The notes below the pieces were generated by a model. That model was not told the DNA's origin. It did not search any database and saw only the letters and a list, made by a program, of their open reading frames with translations. The position numbers and the translations under genes are program-made. From assembly GCF_000247695.1 (NCBI RefSeq), contig NW_004624778.1, positions 14,205,347 to 14,269,346 on the forward strand: DNA of 64,000 bases, written 5' to 3'. Below, piece after piece: positions 26,389 through 39,299 of this stretch; position 1 is the stretch's first letter; each line of letters begins with the position of its first letter. This DNA is from Heterocephalus glaber. Lineage: Eukaryota; Chordata; Mammalia; Rodentia; Bathyergidae.

Positions 26389-26576
26389 AGGTATTTCATG
26401 TTTTATGGCTAAATAATATTCCATTGTGTGGATACAATACATTTTTTTCAGTCCCTTCATCCATTGATGCATATTTGGGCCATTTCCAGTTTTTGACTAT
26501 GAATAATGCTATGAATATTCATAGACAAGATTTTGTGTGACATGTATTTTCATTTATCTTGTATATATAGCTAGGA
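26389..26576 (-). mobile_element. Old LINE-1 fragment, right part
   Basis: Continuation of the antisense L1 at 24560 after the MAD2L1 insertion: ATTCCATTGTGTGGATACAA, then CCATTGATGCATATTTGGGC, the usual antisense L1 text. Confidence 0.65.
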
Positions 26577-26719
26577 GTTAATAGAGCTGCACCGATTTCC
26601 TAGCTTTTCCCTCAAGGGCCTTTAGGCTAAAAAAGGAGCGTTCTTAGAGAGTCTCAAGTACATAAACTGAATAAAAGCTCCAATCAATGAGTCGTGTAGC
26701 AAAAAAAAAAAAAAAAAAC
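26577..26719 (+). pseudogene. Possible 5'-truncated retroposed mRNA tail, parent unknown
   Basis: About 120 bases of unique-looking sequence contain AATAAA (about 26669) some 30 bases before a pure run of 19 A (26701-26719). This layout suits the 3' end of a polyadenylated transcript copied by L1. I do not recognise the parent gene and found no convincing target-site duplication, so a decayed repeat end is the main alternative. Confidence 0.35.
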
Positions 26720-27485
26720 TTGTTTACTTCAGAGTTATCCAAATTTATTTGACATGACATGAAACCTAGTCAACAGGTACCATCTAACAATGATGAATAA
26801 CATTTGGGAAGACCAAGCTAGTCCAACCCGTATTGTTAATGGTGTCTTAGGAACTAACATCATGGGCCCGGAAATCTGGTCATTCTTATTAGAAAGGGAT
26901 CCCCGAGGTCCTAAATCAGGGCTCCAGGTTCCGTCTTGGCAGAGCAGCCACAAGGGGCAGGAGAGGAGCGGGAAGGAAGAGGGGCGTGGCCTGGCTCTTC
27001 TCCGCCTCCCCTGACTCGGCTGTGTGAGACCATGGGCGTGGCCTCCCTGGCCAGCACTCTGACCTCTCTTCTCTCCAGGGCCATTTCTCTTCACATAGTA
27101 GGAAAGGGAAATGGCAGTTTACCCACTGTCCTAAGGTGGCACTTTCGGGTTGAGCTTTTGTTTCTAACTCCCTCGCTGACTCTTGTAGATCCAGTGTGGC
27201 TTTCTATGCAGTCTTCCCTGATCTCCTCAGCAGAGCATCTGGTGCTGACCGCTTGGCACAGTGAGTTAACGCAGGCAGGAAGACGTTAGGAGACCAGGAC
27301 TTACACGGAGAAAACACGATTAGAACAAAAATTTAAAGAACTCTGAACAGAAATTTTTCAATAACAAAGGGATTCTGTACTGTACAGACATGTTGAAAGC
27401 TCTTCTTATATGAACCGAAGTCATCTGTAATAGATGAAGTAAAAAAGAGAAGGTCAAGCGCTAAAGGATCATTTCGTTTTGGGGA

Positions 27486-27487
<2 letters not shown>

Positions 27488-27535
<48 letters not shown>
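27488..27535. repeat. (GT)n microsatellite
   Basis: Twenty-four uninterrupted GT units followed by an AG-rich patch (27537-27560). Likely polymorphic. Confidence 0.97.
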
Positions 27536-27537
<2 letters not shown>

Positions 27538-28212
27538 AGAGAGAGGGAAAGAGAAAGAGGAATCACATTTAGTTGTGATTCCCCTGAAGGAATGGGGTCG
27601 AGGGAATGTTGATAATTGAAGAAAGGTATTCACTCTGAAGTTTCTTTCTTTAATGACTAAGTCTTTTTAAATGAATCTGCACCACTTTTGCACCTAAAAT
27701 ATTTAAATCTGAATATAAGTCCACCCTGTCAAACAAGGGTTTGACTCATTGGCTGCATAAAGAAAGGGATCATGGTCAGCTGAAATGTGACATTTTTTGA
27801 TAAAATTACATGTTAAGAGTTTTACTTTTGATTGTGAAAGGGAAGGTTGAATTCCAGATAAAGGGCTCTTTCGCATCAGCCGGCAGGTGGAAGCAGTATT
27901 TCTCAAGCGACCTTTCAGCTGCCTCGGGAGTCACAGCACCTGTTCACTCATTCACTCCTATTGGGCACCTCTGGAACTCTACAGGCATCAGCCCTGCTCT
28001 CCCTGGACAAGCTAGTGGGTGTGAGATCTCCAGGGCAGGCCATTCGTCAGAGAATTCTGACAGCCGGGATTGAGTAGGAATCACTGCTGGAGAGTCTAGG
28101 AGAAATAATATCGAAGAGTGGCAGAGAGTGGCCAGGCCCTCATTCAATTTAAGAATGTCATGATCTTGGGCAAGTTATGTACCCTCTAACCTCACACCTA
28201 TAAAAAAGAAAC

Positions 28213-28402
28213 CACAGCTGACTATGGTGCCACATGCCTGTAATTCCAGCACTCCAGGAGGCTAAGGCAGGAAGATCACAAGCCCAAGCCCAAGCTGAGT
28301 AACCTAGTGACTAAGCAAGACCCTGTCTCAAAATAAAAAATTTTAGAAGGGGCTAAGGATATAGCTCAGTGGGAAGGCCCTGGAAGCATTGCCCATTCTA
28401 AA
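28213..28402 (+). repeat. Dimeric B1-ID SINE
   Basis: The left half is B1 (CATGCCTGTAATTCCAGCAC, GACCCTGTCTCAAAATAAA). The right half is ID-like (GGGGCTAAGGATATAGCTCA). The B1+ID head-to-tail dimer is a lineage marker for squirrel-related rodents in the literature I know. The ID half is cut short and runs into a GGAA repeat. Confidence 0.85.
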
Positions 28403-28469
28403 GAAGGAAAGAAGGAAAGAAGGAAGGAAGGGAGGGAGGGAGGGAGGGAGGGAAGGAAGGAAAGGAAGG
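28399..28469. repeat. (GAAG/GGAA)n purine repeat
   Basis: A continuous G/A stretch of GAAG, GGAA and GGGA units. It probably grew from the A-rich tail of the adjoining dimeric SINE. Confidence 0.95.
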
Positions 28470-29354
28470 CCATCAAGGTTACAGAGTTTTATAGGTTGAT
28501 CTAAAGACTAAATGAGATAGTGAATGCAGAATGTTTACCAGGGAGCCTGATAGGAAGGAGCCTTCAGTAAACAGGAGCTTTTTAGAGCTGTCATTTGGTG
28601 GGACGGAGCTAGGGGCACGTGGAGGAAGGAAAGCAGACAGACCAAAGCAGGCTAGAAGCTGGGCGTGGTGGACTTGGAACAAAGACATCTATTTCTATCA
28701 GCTTTGATCCAGTGCCCTCCTCCAGGGTCCCCAGGGGGCAGAGCACTGGGTAGGGACAATTGGCAGGCTTCTATGTGGAACCTCAGTTTGAATCCAGGAG
28801 TAGGGACAGCAGCTCCTGTTTTGCAGCCTCATCCATCTGAACCATGGGCGAGAGGGAAGGTAAAACTGTCCTTAGCAGCTAACGAGATGGAGCTCAGTCC
28901 ACACACACAGGGAACTCACTGTACCTTGGCTTGCCACCCTCAATCCCCACATGCATGTAATAAACTTCATCATCTGACTGTCAGATTCACAGCGGGTTAG
29001 AGGCAGCACGGGCACACTTGGAGCAGAGAAGTGACAGCTGAGTGTCTGACAAGTAAGGGGACAGAAAACACATAAAAGCAGGCATGAGAATTAGCATTCT
29101 CAGCTCTCAGGCTCAGCAGAGGAGTCTCCGAAAGCCACACTATGGTGACTCATATCATAACTGATGTTTGAATCTGGACCCTGTGGAAAAATGAGCAGTT
29201 GCCTCCAGGTACATTAGGAAGCCACTGACTGTGTACTGTTGATGCCAGCCGACCCTTGAGTGGGTCATACAAACTTCCCTTGCATTGATTTCCACATTTG
29301 GTTATCATTTGACTGCTGTGATAATACTGTCATACAAGAAGGGCCCATGTTATT

Positions 29355-29490
29355 GTCTCCTGTTTTATAGATGAGGAAACTAAGGCCTTGAATGGTGAAG
29401 AGACTCGCCCAGGCTTATAACACGAGAGTGTGGAAGATCTGGCATCCAGGGCTTCTCACTTGTGTCCAAAGCTCCTTCTCTTGCAGACGT
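29355..29490 (+). repeat. MIR SINE
   Basis: Carries the MIR text TTTTATAGATGAGGAAACTA followed by GCCTTG and a CTCGCCCAGGCTTA segment. Ancient, with no target-site duplication left. Confidence 0.65.
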
Positions 29491-30209
29491 TTCCAAGCCT
29501 CATCCCTTGGAGCACCAGGGTCTGTGCAGGGTTGCAGGAACTCCAGCAGGATGCAGAGGAGGCCTGGGAGCAGGGTGGCAGCATCCTGCCTCAGACTTAG
29601 AATGGTTAGTGTTTATCAGCAAAAGACTGCAGTGGGGAATGACAAAAAGGTCCTGAGGCCCAGAAAATATACGTAAGGCAGGGAGGGAGGAAAAGAAGGA
29701 AGAAGAGGGAAGAGCCTTTGAAGCTACTAAAAATGGTACCCTTACTATTTGGGGAGGATCTCTTTCCAAAAGATTAAAATCCAGAGAAAGTTGTGGATTT
29801 TCTGCCTTCTAGAAAACTGGATTCAGGTTCTCTGAGACCAACCCAAGCAGGCTCGGTCTTCATTCTCCATGACTACCCCATGTGCACAGGATCCTCAGGC
29901 CACCCAGGGCCACTGGTGTCACTTATAATCCCTGTCTCATTCACCAACTGTGTTCTTCTCCCTCATCTCAACAATCCCTCAAGCTGGGGTCCTGTTCCTT
30001 CAGAGTTCTGCTTAGAGACAGTCGGCAAAGTCTAAGTGATACTGTATTGAGCCCACTTCTGACACACCCTGTCTTCTCCATCCAACACAGCCCATGTTAA
30101 GCTCTTTAAGGTGGGCTTGTGGCTGACTCTCCCCTTGTGTGGGCAGTCAGAGCTTACTGAATGAATGACTGGTGTCATTCTGCATTTCACTTGCACACCC
30201 AGAATATTA

Positions 30210-30545
30210 CTCCAGATACAGTCAGCTTTCTGAATCCAGGCATTCCACACTCATGGATTCAACCAATTTGCAGATCAAAAACTTCAGGAAAAAAATTGTG
30301 TCTCTTCTGGACTTTTTATTCTGATGATTATTTCCTAAACAATACAATATAACAACAATTTACATAGCATTTACATTGCATTGGGCATGATATGTAATGT
30401 AGCAATGGTTTAAAGTCTACAGAAGGCTGCACATAGGTTGCATGCAAATACTGTTTCATTCTAGAAAAAAGTATCTGCAGATTTTGGTGTTTGTGGACAT
30501 CTTAGAACCAGCCCACCACAGATACTGAGGGATGACTGGAAGTTA
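30210..30545 (-). mobile_element. Tigger-type DNA transposon MITE
   Basis: The two ends are complementary in type: a left part with GAATCCAGGCATTCCACACT and CATGGATTCAACCAATTTGC, and a right part with GTATCTGCAGATTTTGGTG and CACAGATACTGAGGGATGAC. This is the usual TcMar-Tigger MITE pattern. It has no transposase frame. Confidence 0.65.
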
Positions 30546-31319
30546 TTTTTAATGTGGGGATATCAAGCCCCACCACAGGCCCCTAGGAAGTGTCATTGGA
30601 TAGTGGCCATAGAGGAAGCCATTAATTCATTCAGGCGAATCTGGCCCTGCTCACTTTTTGCCAACTTCCTGTCCCTCCCATTCTTTACCTAGCATCCATG
30701 CCACCCTCATGGGGAGACAGTGAAAAGGTAAGCATATCCAGCTGTCAGCCATTGAGATGTGTCTTCCCTGTCATCATCCACACACTTCAGTAAAAAGCTG
30801 AGCTGGGCATTTTAAGAGGGAAGCTGTACTTCTATTTCTTCACCTGGCCATTCTAAGAATTAAATACATCCAACTGTAAGTGCTTGATAAATGTCAGTGC
30901 TTTTTTACTATTCTTGCTGCTCCTTGCCTGTCAGGAGTCAACAAGCTTACTGGGGAACAACGTAGACTAAAATCCTAGCAGATCAGACAAGGCAAATGTG
31001 GAGCATGCGTCTTCATGAGAATTTCCCTTTTCCTCCTCATCTTTCTAAGCCCATTTTTCCTCTGAATAAAAAGTCATTTGGAGCTGGAGGACCCTTGAGG
31101 ACCACTGTCAGGCAAAGGGAAGTGTGGTGACATCTCACAGAGGGAGAAGGGGCAGCTGGGGAGAAGAGAGGGTGAGCGCTGCAAAGGATGGAAAGGGGTG
31201 CAGATCAGGAAGAGCCTGAGAAGACTGGACACAATATAACAAGCAAAAGGAACTGTAGGTCTCTCGTCAGATGGAGACTGGAAAGGGAGGGCAGAGTAGC
31301 ATCTGTACAGAGCTGGGTG

Positions 31320-31480
31320 CTGCACAGATGTTCTCTCATTCATCCTGACAGCAACTCTATGAAGTAGAAATTATCTCCACTATGCAGATGAGGAAACTAA
31401 GGCTCAAAGAGGTTAACAAACTTGCTGTAAGTCACCAGTAAATAAGTTTCTGGCAGAAGACTTGAACCTACATCCAAAGC
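31320..31480 (+). repeat. MIR SINE
   Basis: Shows ATGCAGATGAGGAAACTAAG, GCTCAAAGAGGTTAA and the later AAGTTTCTGGCAGAAGACTT, in the MIR order. Ancient. Confidence 0.7.
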
Positions 31481-31735
31481 TCATGTTCTCATTAAAGATG
31501 AGCAGCATCCAAGGAATCTGTCTGGCAGGGGAGTACAGGATGTACAGAGTGAGATGACAGCCAGGTTCTCCTGCTAAAATCAACAACAACAACAAAACCC
31601 ATGGATGTTTACCAGGCACTGTACCCTCAATCCTGGGCCGGACCACAAAAGAGTCAGGGCTGCAGCAGAACAGCAACACCCAAAAAGGATTTGTAAAGAA
31701 TTTTATTTTTGCCACTAAAATAAAAATCAGGGGAT

Positions 31736-31940
31736 CTGGGCAAGGTGGCAAATGCCTGTAATCCTAGCTACCAGGGAGGCTGAGGCAAGGAAGATCACAA
31801 GTGTGAGGCCAATCTGGGCAACTCAGTAAGATTCTGTCTCAAAATAAAATAGGACTAGGGATGTAGGTCAGTAGTAGACCATTGCCTAGCACATGTAGGT
31901 CCTGGGTTCAGACTCCATTACCACCAAAAAAAAAACAAAA
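31736..31940 (+). repeat. Dimeric B1-ID SINE
   Basis: The B1 half has ATGCCTGTAATCCTAGCTAC, GGGAGGCTGAGGCAAGG and TCTGTCTCAAAATAAAA. The ID half has GACTAGGGATGTAGGTCAGT and GGTCCTGGGTTCAGACTCC, then an A tail. A complete dimer. Confidence 0.88.
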
Positions 31941-32654
31941 TAGAAACTGTGGGAAGAAAACTGAACCTTTGTTGGAGTTCTGTACACTTATTTTATGGCT
32001 TGTGCTGGTTTTACTTGAATTGCATACAAGAAGGGGCACTGTTACCGCGTAAGTCCTAAGGACCCCTAAAGAGGTCAGTTTGCCCCATGGACCAACTTAG
32101 CTGGAGTGGACTGAAGCTTCCACACTTGATACACAGAGAACAGTGTGAAACAAATCTGCCCTGACCTTGAACCCTGCAGTACAAATCACTGGGGTTGCCT
32201 GGAGAACAAATAGCACAGGCTTCCTCAGATGGATGCAAATGGAAACACAGCAGAACCTGCAGATCTGAGAGGAGGAGACCAGGCAGCACTTGCTGGAAGG
32301 AATCCAAAGAACCTCCTGATCTTCCGGCCAGGAGCCAAAGCATCAGCTGGTGTGATGCCCATAATACAGCTTGAGAAATCAGGTGCAGAGACAGCCCTTT
32401 TTAGCAGCATAGCTTGTTTACTTGGATTGTAAGTGCAAACCTGTTTAATGAGGGTAATTATGCACAGAGACAGATGGCGACACAGCGAACACCAATGCTA
32501 GCTGCCACCTGTGGGGTTGTGGTCCCAGGAACATGAAGGGACTCTGTATGGAGGAGAGAAGAGGAGAGGCAATCGAGCCCCCAATCAGAAAAGGAAGTGG
32601 AGTGTGAAGAAAGCTGGAAGGAAGGCTCACAACCAAGTGGTTCTGTAGTACAGG

Positions 32655-32850
32655 GCAGCAGTTCTCAAAGTGTGGTCTCAGACCAAAGGAAGCATCACCT
32701 GAGAACTTGTTAGACATGCAAATCATTTGTCCTCACCTGGGACCTACTGAATCAGAAGCTCTGGGGCTGGGGCCAGCCAGCTGGGTTTTAACAAGCCCTC
32801 CAGGTGATTCTAATGCTGGCTTACCTTGGAGAATGGCTGACATAGAGCAC
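32655..32850 (+). mobile_element. MER5A-type hAT-Charlie MITE
   Basis: Close to the MER5A text: CAGTTCTCAAAGTGTGGTCT, CTACTGAATCAGAAGCTCTG and TTTTAACAAGCCCTCCAGG, then GATTCTAATGC. It is the best preserved of the three MER5A copies here. Confidence 0.85.
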
Positions 32851-32864
32851 ACATAGCTGTTCAA

Positions 32865-32985
32865 AACAAGACCTGGGTTTAGTCATAGCTTTCATGCAAC
32901 TAACTGTGTGACTTTGTCTTTTTGAAGCCTTGCTTTATCCATTTGTAAAATAGGAATAAGAATACCTGAGCTACCTGGGTAGCAT
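32865..32985 (+). repeat. MIR SINE fragment
   Basis: Reads ACTAACTGTGTGACTTTGTC then CCATTTGTAAAATAGGAATA, the MIR core in sense orientation. Confidence 0.6.
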
Positions 32986-33399
32986 GTGGATGCCATTGAG
33001 TAAGAGTTTAATCTGTCCATGATCACTGTCCATCTTTGCAGTAGTGGTCCTGGCAAACAAAATAAGTCAAAGCTTCTGTTATGATTTTATTGTCTAAATA
33101 AAACCTTAAACTACAGGTAAATTAAGGACTTAATAAAAAGGCTCCAGCAGTGTTGTTGAATGTAAGAGCAATCTGCAAATATCAATTTTATTTTTGCATA
33201 CTGGTTTAAAGCAGAAAACATCAAAAATATACCACTTAGAATTTGCTTTTCTAGTTGTGCAACCAAATATTTGATAATTTGGCAGTGAAATTCTGACTCA
33301 AAGTTAGGGCAAACTTTGAAGGTTAAGGACAATTCTACTGCAGACTCAGCTGCAGACTCAGAAGTTCCCTGGTCCCTGCACATCTAACTGGCTACAAAT

Positions 33400-34025
33400 T
33401 TGGGAATTCTCATTCCTCCTCAGGTTTGATAATTCATTTGACTGATGCACAGAACTCAAGAAAGCTCTATACTTATGCTTACAGATTTATTCTGAAAGAC
33501 ACAAATCAGGACAAGCTAAAAGAATAGGATGTGATCTGGGAAACTCCAAAATGCAAAACTTCTGTGTTCTCAAGTTGTATAACTCCTCTTGCCACTTTGA
33601 TATATATCACAAACCAAGAAAGTACCCTTGAACTTCAGTGCCCAGAGGTTTTTGTATGTGGGTGTGCGTGTGTGTGTGTAGGGGGGGTGTTTGTCACCTA
33701 GATATATGATTGAGTAAATCATGGCTACCTTCTTGAACGCGATATCCAGCTCCTACAATATCTGTAGGTCGGGCTGAAACCATATGGCTCAAAGCCTCAA
33801 CCCTCTAGTCACATGGTAGGTCTTTCCACAATGACCAGTCCTATCCTGAAACTATCTAGGGACCGACCATGAGTCCTCCATTACCATCAACACAAATGTG
33901 GTCCCAGGAACCCATCATGAATAACAGTCACTTCTGTGACGTAGGAAATTCTAAGAGTTTTAGGCTTTCTCCCAAGAACCAGGAATAAAGACCAGTCATA
34001 ATCTTTACAATGCAACAGGCAGCTG
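33400..34025 (+). mobile_element. LTR of an old endogenous retrovirus (ERVL-like, family unnamed)
   Basis: Shares its order of motifs with 47640-48090. Inferred LTR text includes CACAGAACTCAAGAAAGCTC, CTCAACCCTCTAGTCACATG, ACTATCTAGGGACC and AGGAAATTCTAAGAGTTTTAG. A GT-rich run interrupts it at 33656-33690. No internal retroviral coding sequence lies beside it. I recognise the pattern of a mammal-wide LTR but not its exact name. Confidence 0.5.
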
Positions 34026-37000
34026 GAAACAATTCCAGCAAAAAATACATTGTCCCTGTTTTTAAACTTTCTGTATCAATATGCTGAAATACCATACAGC
34101 TGTGAATATGGGTAAGCTATATGCTCCCACATCAACTGTTTTATGATAACCTGATTCACAGGCAGTGCTGTGTAACAGTGAAGCAGACATCACCATCTTT
34201 TGTGGAACCACCTGCTGAGGGTGGGCATAACCCACTGTGCAGAGCTGTAGAAAATACTGCAGAAGCATATACATTCCTGGGCCCTTCTGTCTTCAAAGCC
34301 CACCTCCGAGTGTCCAGGTCTACTCCATTCCCCTAGCTCTCTTCACTTTTTACAGCTGGCAGATGGATTACTTGGTGTGAAGAGTAAAATTCCTATGTAT
34401 TCTCTTGGGGGAGGCAGAGAATTTACTTTTCTAGGCATGACTCTAAAAGAGAAAGCAAGAGAGCAAGGGAAGGAAATCAGGGAGACCTTTTCTAGTGGCC
34501 AAAAATATCCCCAGATTGATTGTGCGAGAAAAGAAAATAACACCTTTCCAAACTATGCTGGCTTCCTCCACAGTCATTCCTCACACATGCATATCCCCTC
34601 TCCCGAGGAGTACCTGGGGCCTCTTCACAACTCTCTGGGGGGACCAACCCACTAGAGAATTTGCTTCTGGCTATGAGAACATAGGCCCTGCCATTGCTGA
34701 CTTCAAGAAAGGTTCCAAGAATATATCCCTGCTTTTATTCCCATCTTGGAAATCCTGACAAGATACCTACCTGCCCTCCTTGATCACTGTCCTCTTGCCA
34801 TAGAGTTCATGAGGCTTAACCTCAAGGCCTTTCACCTGCACAACCTAGCCCAACCCAGGTGAAGGACTCTAACAATATGTCCTGTATTTTTGTAATATTT
34901 GCAAAGAAAGTTATTTTGGGAACAACTTGTTGGAGCATGGTCTATTGCTATTCAGCAATCCCTTGACCCCACTTCCCCATGTTGGATAGTGCTCATGTGG
35001 CTAGGAATTTTGGAGGATCTGACTAAGGGGATGGGGATTGGGTTAAGATACACTTAGCTTGAGGTTAGTGGGATGTGTTTATGTGATTTGCATTTACCCA
35101 TCTATGCAGTTTTAAGTCATCACCAGCAGTCTTGGGTTAGGAGTAACTTCTAGGACTTTCTGTAGCCCATGGGAGCAATTTATGTGGCACATGGCACAAA
35201 TGGCCTACCCTGCCATCAGGACACATGACTACAACTAGGACATCACCAGCACCCTGGCCATTGGGTGTCATCAATTCAAAGAGAAGCTTAGTCACCACAT
35301 ATGAAAACTGGAAATGCCCCCCAAATCTCATGGCCTATATACAAAAGAATGCTTAACAAAAATTTCCCCAAATTTAATAATAATAGAAATAATCCTGTAA
35401 ATGTATAAGATTGCCAATAATAATTACTTTTGAATATGCAACTTCTAAAATATCAACCATACCAGAGGAAAGACTGTTAATCTTTTAAAATTATCTTTTA
35501 AACACTGAGCTATCTTTAAATTCCCTATATAGAAAATTATATTACAAAATTGTCATAGAAGAGATGACTTAACATTATACAGTACATTCAAGTTTGCTAC
35601 CTGCAGATTGCCAAGCAGCTAATTAGTAAAAATGTTATTTTTATGAATTCTGTTATGTTTGTAGCATCTGCCACCTTCTTATGATTTTTAATTTGCTGCC
35701 ATTACTTTTTTGATTCAAAATAAATATTCACATTCATACCTAATGTTATGTTTCTAGTTTGGCATTTTTAAAAAGGTTCCCAGACTTATATCTACCCTGG
35801 CCCTCCTTTTCTTTCTTCATACAGTGACTGGCCATCTGCCCACTCTGGTCTGGAATTGACTTCCCCTGGATTCATGATGCTCTTTGCAATTGAACCAACA
35901 CCCTCACTGCCCAGAAGCTCCCTGAAGATAGTCCCCTAACTCAGAACACCCAGACAGGGCTAGACCCACTGAGGAGAGAGCATCAGAAATGAGACCCTAA
36001 TTCCCTGCAGTGACCTGGGCATCTCCCAGCACATGGGCATTCAGAGGTGGTGCACAGCTGGGCACCTGAAGCTTCTCCAGAAAAAGAAGTGTTTCTGCAG
36101 AGAAAATATGGTCCCTGATTAATAATATCTCTTCAGGCACCTTGGTCACCAAGGTGAAAATACCTTTCTTAAGGTCAGGGTAAGATAGGACTACTGAGCC
36201 ACGAGTTGGGTTTTGGCTCTGACAGAAGGAACTTTGAGGGAGGCTAGAGCTGGCGGCACGGCCTTCTGGAGCCTTCCTCGCCAACCCCCATTGCCTGCTT
36301 ATCTTCCCCAGTATAGAGCTCAGGGGTTGGGGGGATTTGATGCTACTCACCCGGGAGGCCCATCTCCCAGCAGCTACCTGCACTCCCCACCCAGCCCAGC
36401 CTCCCTTTCCTAACCCAAATGAATCTGCTTCTTTTCCAGAGCCCCAATAGAGTGAGAGTAGCTGACATTTCTAATGGCTTTTGTAACATCAGCTACTTGC
36501 TTTAGCCTCTTCTGTCTGCAGGGGCTCTTGACATAAGTGAGGGAAGCAGTGTGAGTCTCCATTCATGCAGAGCTGCATTCAGCGGGCACCATAGTATTAG
36601 TCTTGCCAAGGGAAGGAGTCAGTATGCTTCCTCTTTCAAGCACCATATTGTCATGTTAACAGGACCTTGCCCTGAATTTCCCACAGCCTGAAAACACTTG
36701 GTCCCCAGGATGCACCTACAAAAAAATGGATATGTGATCAAAGAGATTTGACAAGTGCCACATACCAAATCCCCATCTAGGAAATTCAAGACTATTTTAA
36801 AATGTGTTGGTCATTACCAGCATGTCCCAAGGGTGTTTGACCACATGCTCTTATCTCCCCTAATGCCTGTTAGTGTCTTTAGGATGTCAACCCATCTCAG
36901 GAAATGCTGTCTTGATTAAAAGTAGTAACCTGTAGACAAGTTTCTCTTGTCTGGTAGCCAGGTTCAGGGTGAGCAGGGTGACGGAGCTTTCCTGGCTCCG

Positions 37001-38267
37001 TCTACCGTGTTGCGCAGGCAGCTACTTCCTGCCAACATATTGGCCAGTTGGATCTAGACTCCCCTCCGCAGCAAGAGCCTCTTTCTCAACAGACCCTGCC
37101 ATTGCTGGGCAGATGCCTGAGAGAAGGACTTCTAATAGCATCAAGCAAGCTCTGTGAATCCATGGCAGTCCACTCCCACAGCCTGTGTATAAATTAAGCT
37201 ACTGGGGGCTCTAAGATCTATCCCATACGCCAGATCTAAATTCCACCTGAACATTCCTTAATGAAAGCCAGGTAATCTCTGTACTCTTCTTAGTCCACTG
37301 ACTCCATCTGAGTTGCCCTCAGTGAAGATGAAGTTTGAATCCCAGAGCATTCTGAGGCTCTTCTACGTACACCCTGGGCTGAACTAGAGAGCATTCTGAC
37401 CTCTGGGGAAGGGAAGAGAGGACAGCTGTGAGGGCCGAACAGAGAGGAGGAGGCAGCAGGAGAGGTCTCCTGGGGCCCATCTGTCTGGCAAGGGACTCTG
37501 TGAGGCTGCTGTACCCTTAACCCGTCTACCTCAGCTTTCTCCTCCACGGAGACGTGAAACCACCATGATAGTCAAATGGAAAAGAGGGCCAAGGATGGTA
37601 CCTAGCACGTGGTCATTACACACATTACTCAGAAGCATTTTTAGATTCATATTTTTTGTCTTTCTAAGAGTGCAGGTGGCAGAGCAGATGCAATAAAGCC
37701 CTGAGTCTGACATCAAGGTTGGCCCAGAACATGATTAGCAACCCAGAGGGCTCAGTTACCCCACTATAGCATTACAATCCTATGAAATAGAAATCCACAC
37801 ATACCCAAAACCCAGGGGGGCCATAGATTTCAGAGGGCTGCCCCTGAGCAGAAAGGCTGGCTTTGTCCTGTGATTGTTAACATGCAGTTAAACTTTGAAA
37901 TAATTTCCTCTTGACTGGTGGTCAATTCCTGAAATTCCATGGGCATATCGATCATTCCTTCAGCTTAGGTGAACTATTAAATGGCAATTTCAAGCAAGCA
38001 GTCTTGAGTATGGCAATCTTCCCTTCAGTTTAAGGCTTTTATTTCATTAGTTCATCAGATTTTAAGTGAGCACCTACCCTGCACAGAGTGCACTGCAGAT
38101 ATGGAGAAAAAATGGCTAATCTCTGTCATCAACGACTCCTCTTTGCCTCCTCTACTGTACAGTTGTGACCTTGGAGATGGAGGGCTCAGGACACTGTGGA
38201 ACACAAAAGTTTGCCAGCTTTGTCAGAAGGATCTGCAATAGTTTCCCCAAATGTTCAGTGGACCCTT

Positions 38268-38462
38268 GACTTATAAACTCAATCAGTTCCCGAGAGGGCT
38301 GGTTGTAACTCAAGTTGGTTGTAAATCAATACAGCTGAGATCTGGATGTTTCTCTGGGTACAGTCTATAGATAACAAGAGGCTGATGAATCTTCCATTAA
38401 CCTAATTAACCCAAGTTGTTCATATGTCAGACAGGTCATAACTTGAGGATCTACTATAAATT
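38268..38462 (+). mobile_element. Tigger-type DNA transposon remnant
   Basis: Left text CTTGACTTATAAACTCAATC and right text CAGGTCATAACTTGAGGATC suit the palindromic ends of a Tigger-type MITE. It is non-coding. Confidence 0.5.
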
Positions 38463-38789
38463 AAAAATAAATATTTAGCTTAAACAGGATTCTCATGAGG
38501 TGACTGAGCTATGGCTGGCAGAAACCCCTTGTGCATAATGGGGGTTCAACCAGTGTTACTTTCTTGTCCCCCTTTGAGGTTCTCGGTTATTCATACCTGC
38601 ATGTTAATGAGGGATCTGAAAGGAAGTTTTGCTAGGTGGGAAGAGAAGACCAAGAGTGCCGCCCTCCTTTGGGGGCAGAGGTGTGGATGGAAAGGGGAGA
38701 CTTGTGGCTCCAAGATCAGCTTCTCTGATGTTCTTCCCCCGTGTGGCCACCTGGCTCCCTCCCTTGATCATGCTGGCCTTGCTCAATGT

Positions 38790-39130
38790 CCTCTTCTGAG
38801 AGAGGCCTTCCTGGACTACCCACAGCGCTACTCCTTATCTCCTTGTCCTACTTTATTTTTATCCTTCACATTTATCTCCACTGGACATATTATACATTTG
38901 TTTGTTCAGCTGTCTTTTTTACTAAAATGTACACTCCATGGTTACAGGGACTTTGTTTTGTTCATTGCTGGGACCGAGTCTCAGTTGTGCCGATTATTAG
39001 CTAATTTGACCTTGGTCAAGTTACTTTCCTCTCTATACCTTTTCATACATCATTTTGATAATTAAATGCACCAATAAAAAAGCCACATTTGGCATGGTGT
39101 CTGGCATATCATAAGTTCTCAATAAATATT
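38790..39130 (+). repeat. LINE-2 3' end
   Basis: Contains GAGAGGCCTTCCTGGACTAC, ACTCCATGGTTACAGGGACT and the terminal GTGTCTGGCATATCATAAGT with TCTCAATAAATATT. The 184-codon frame starting at 38511 overlaps this L2 and is not a gene. Confidence 0.75.
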
Positions 39131-39299
39131 ATCTCGTTTGCTGTGTTATTTTCCGGTAGATTTTCACTTCCCTAGATCAGCCACCTGGGGAAGGCCTCTG
39201 AATCTACTCAAGGATTCATTTCATCTTGAGTGTAGCTGGAAATAGAAAACTGCACTAATTGGGGAACCATACAAACACAACTTGCCTTTCCAAAGCAGG

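Noticed and set aside
38511..39065. 184-codon open frame
   Set aside because: Its second half is LINE-2 3' sequence and it has no protein-family resemblance.
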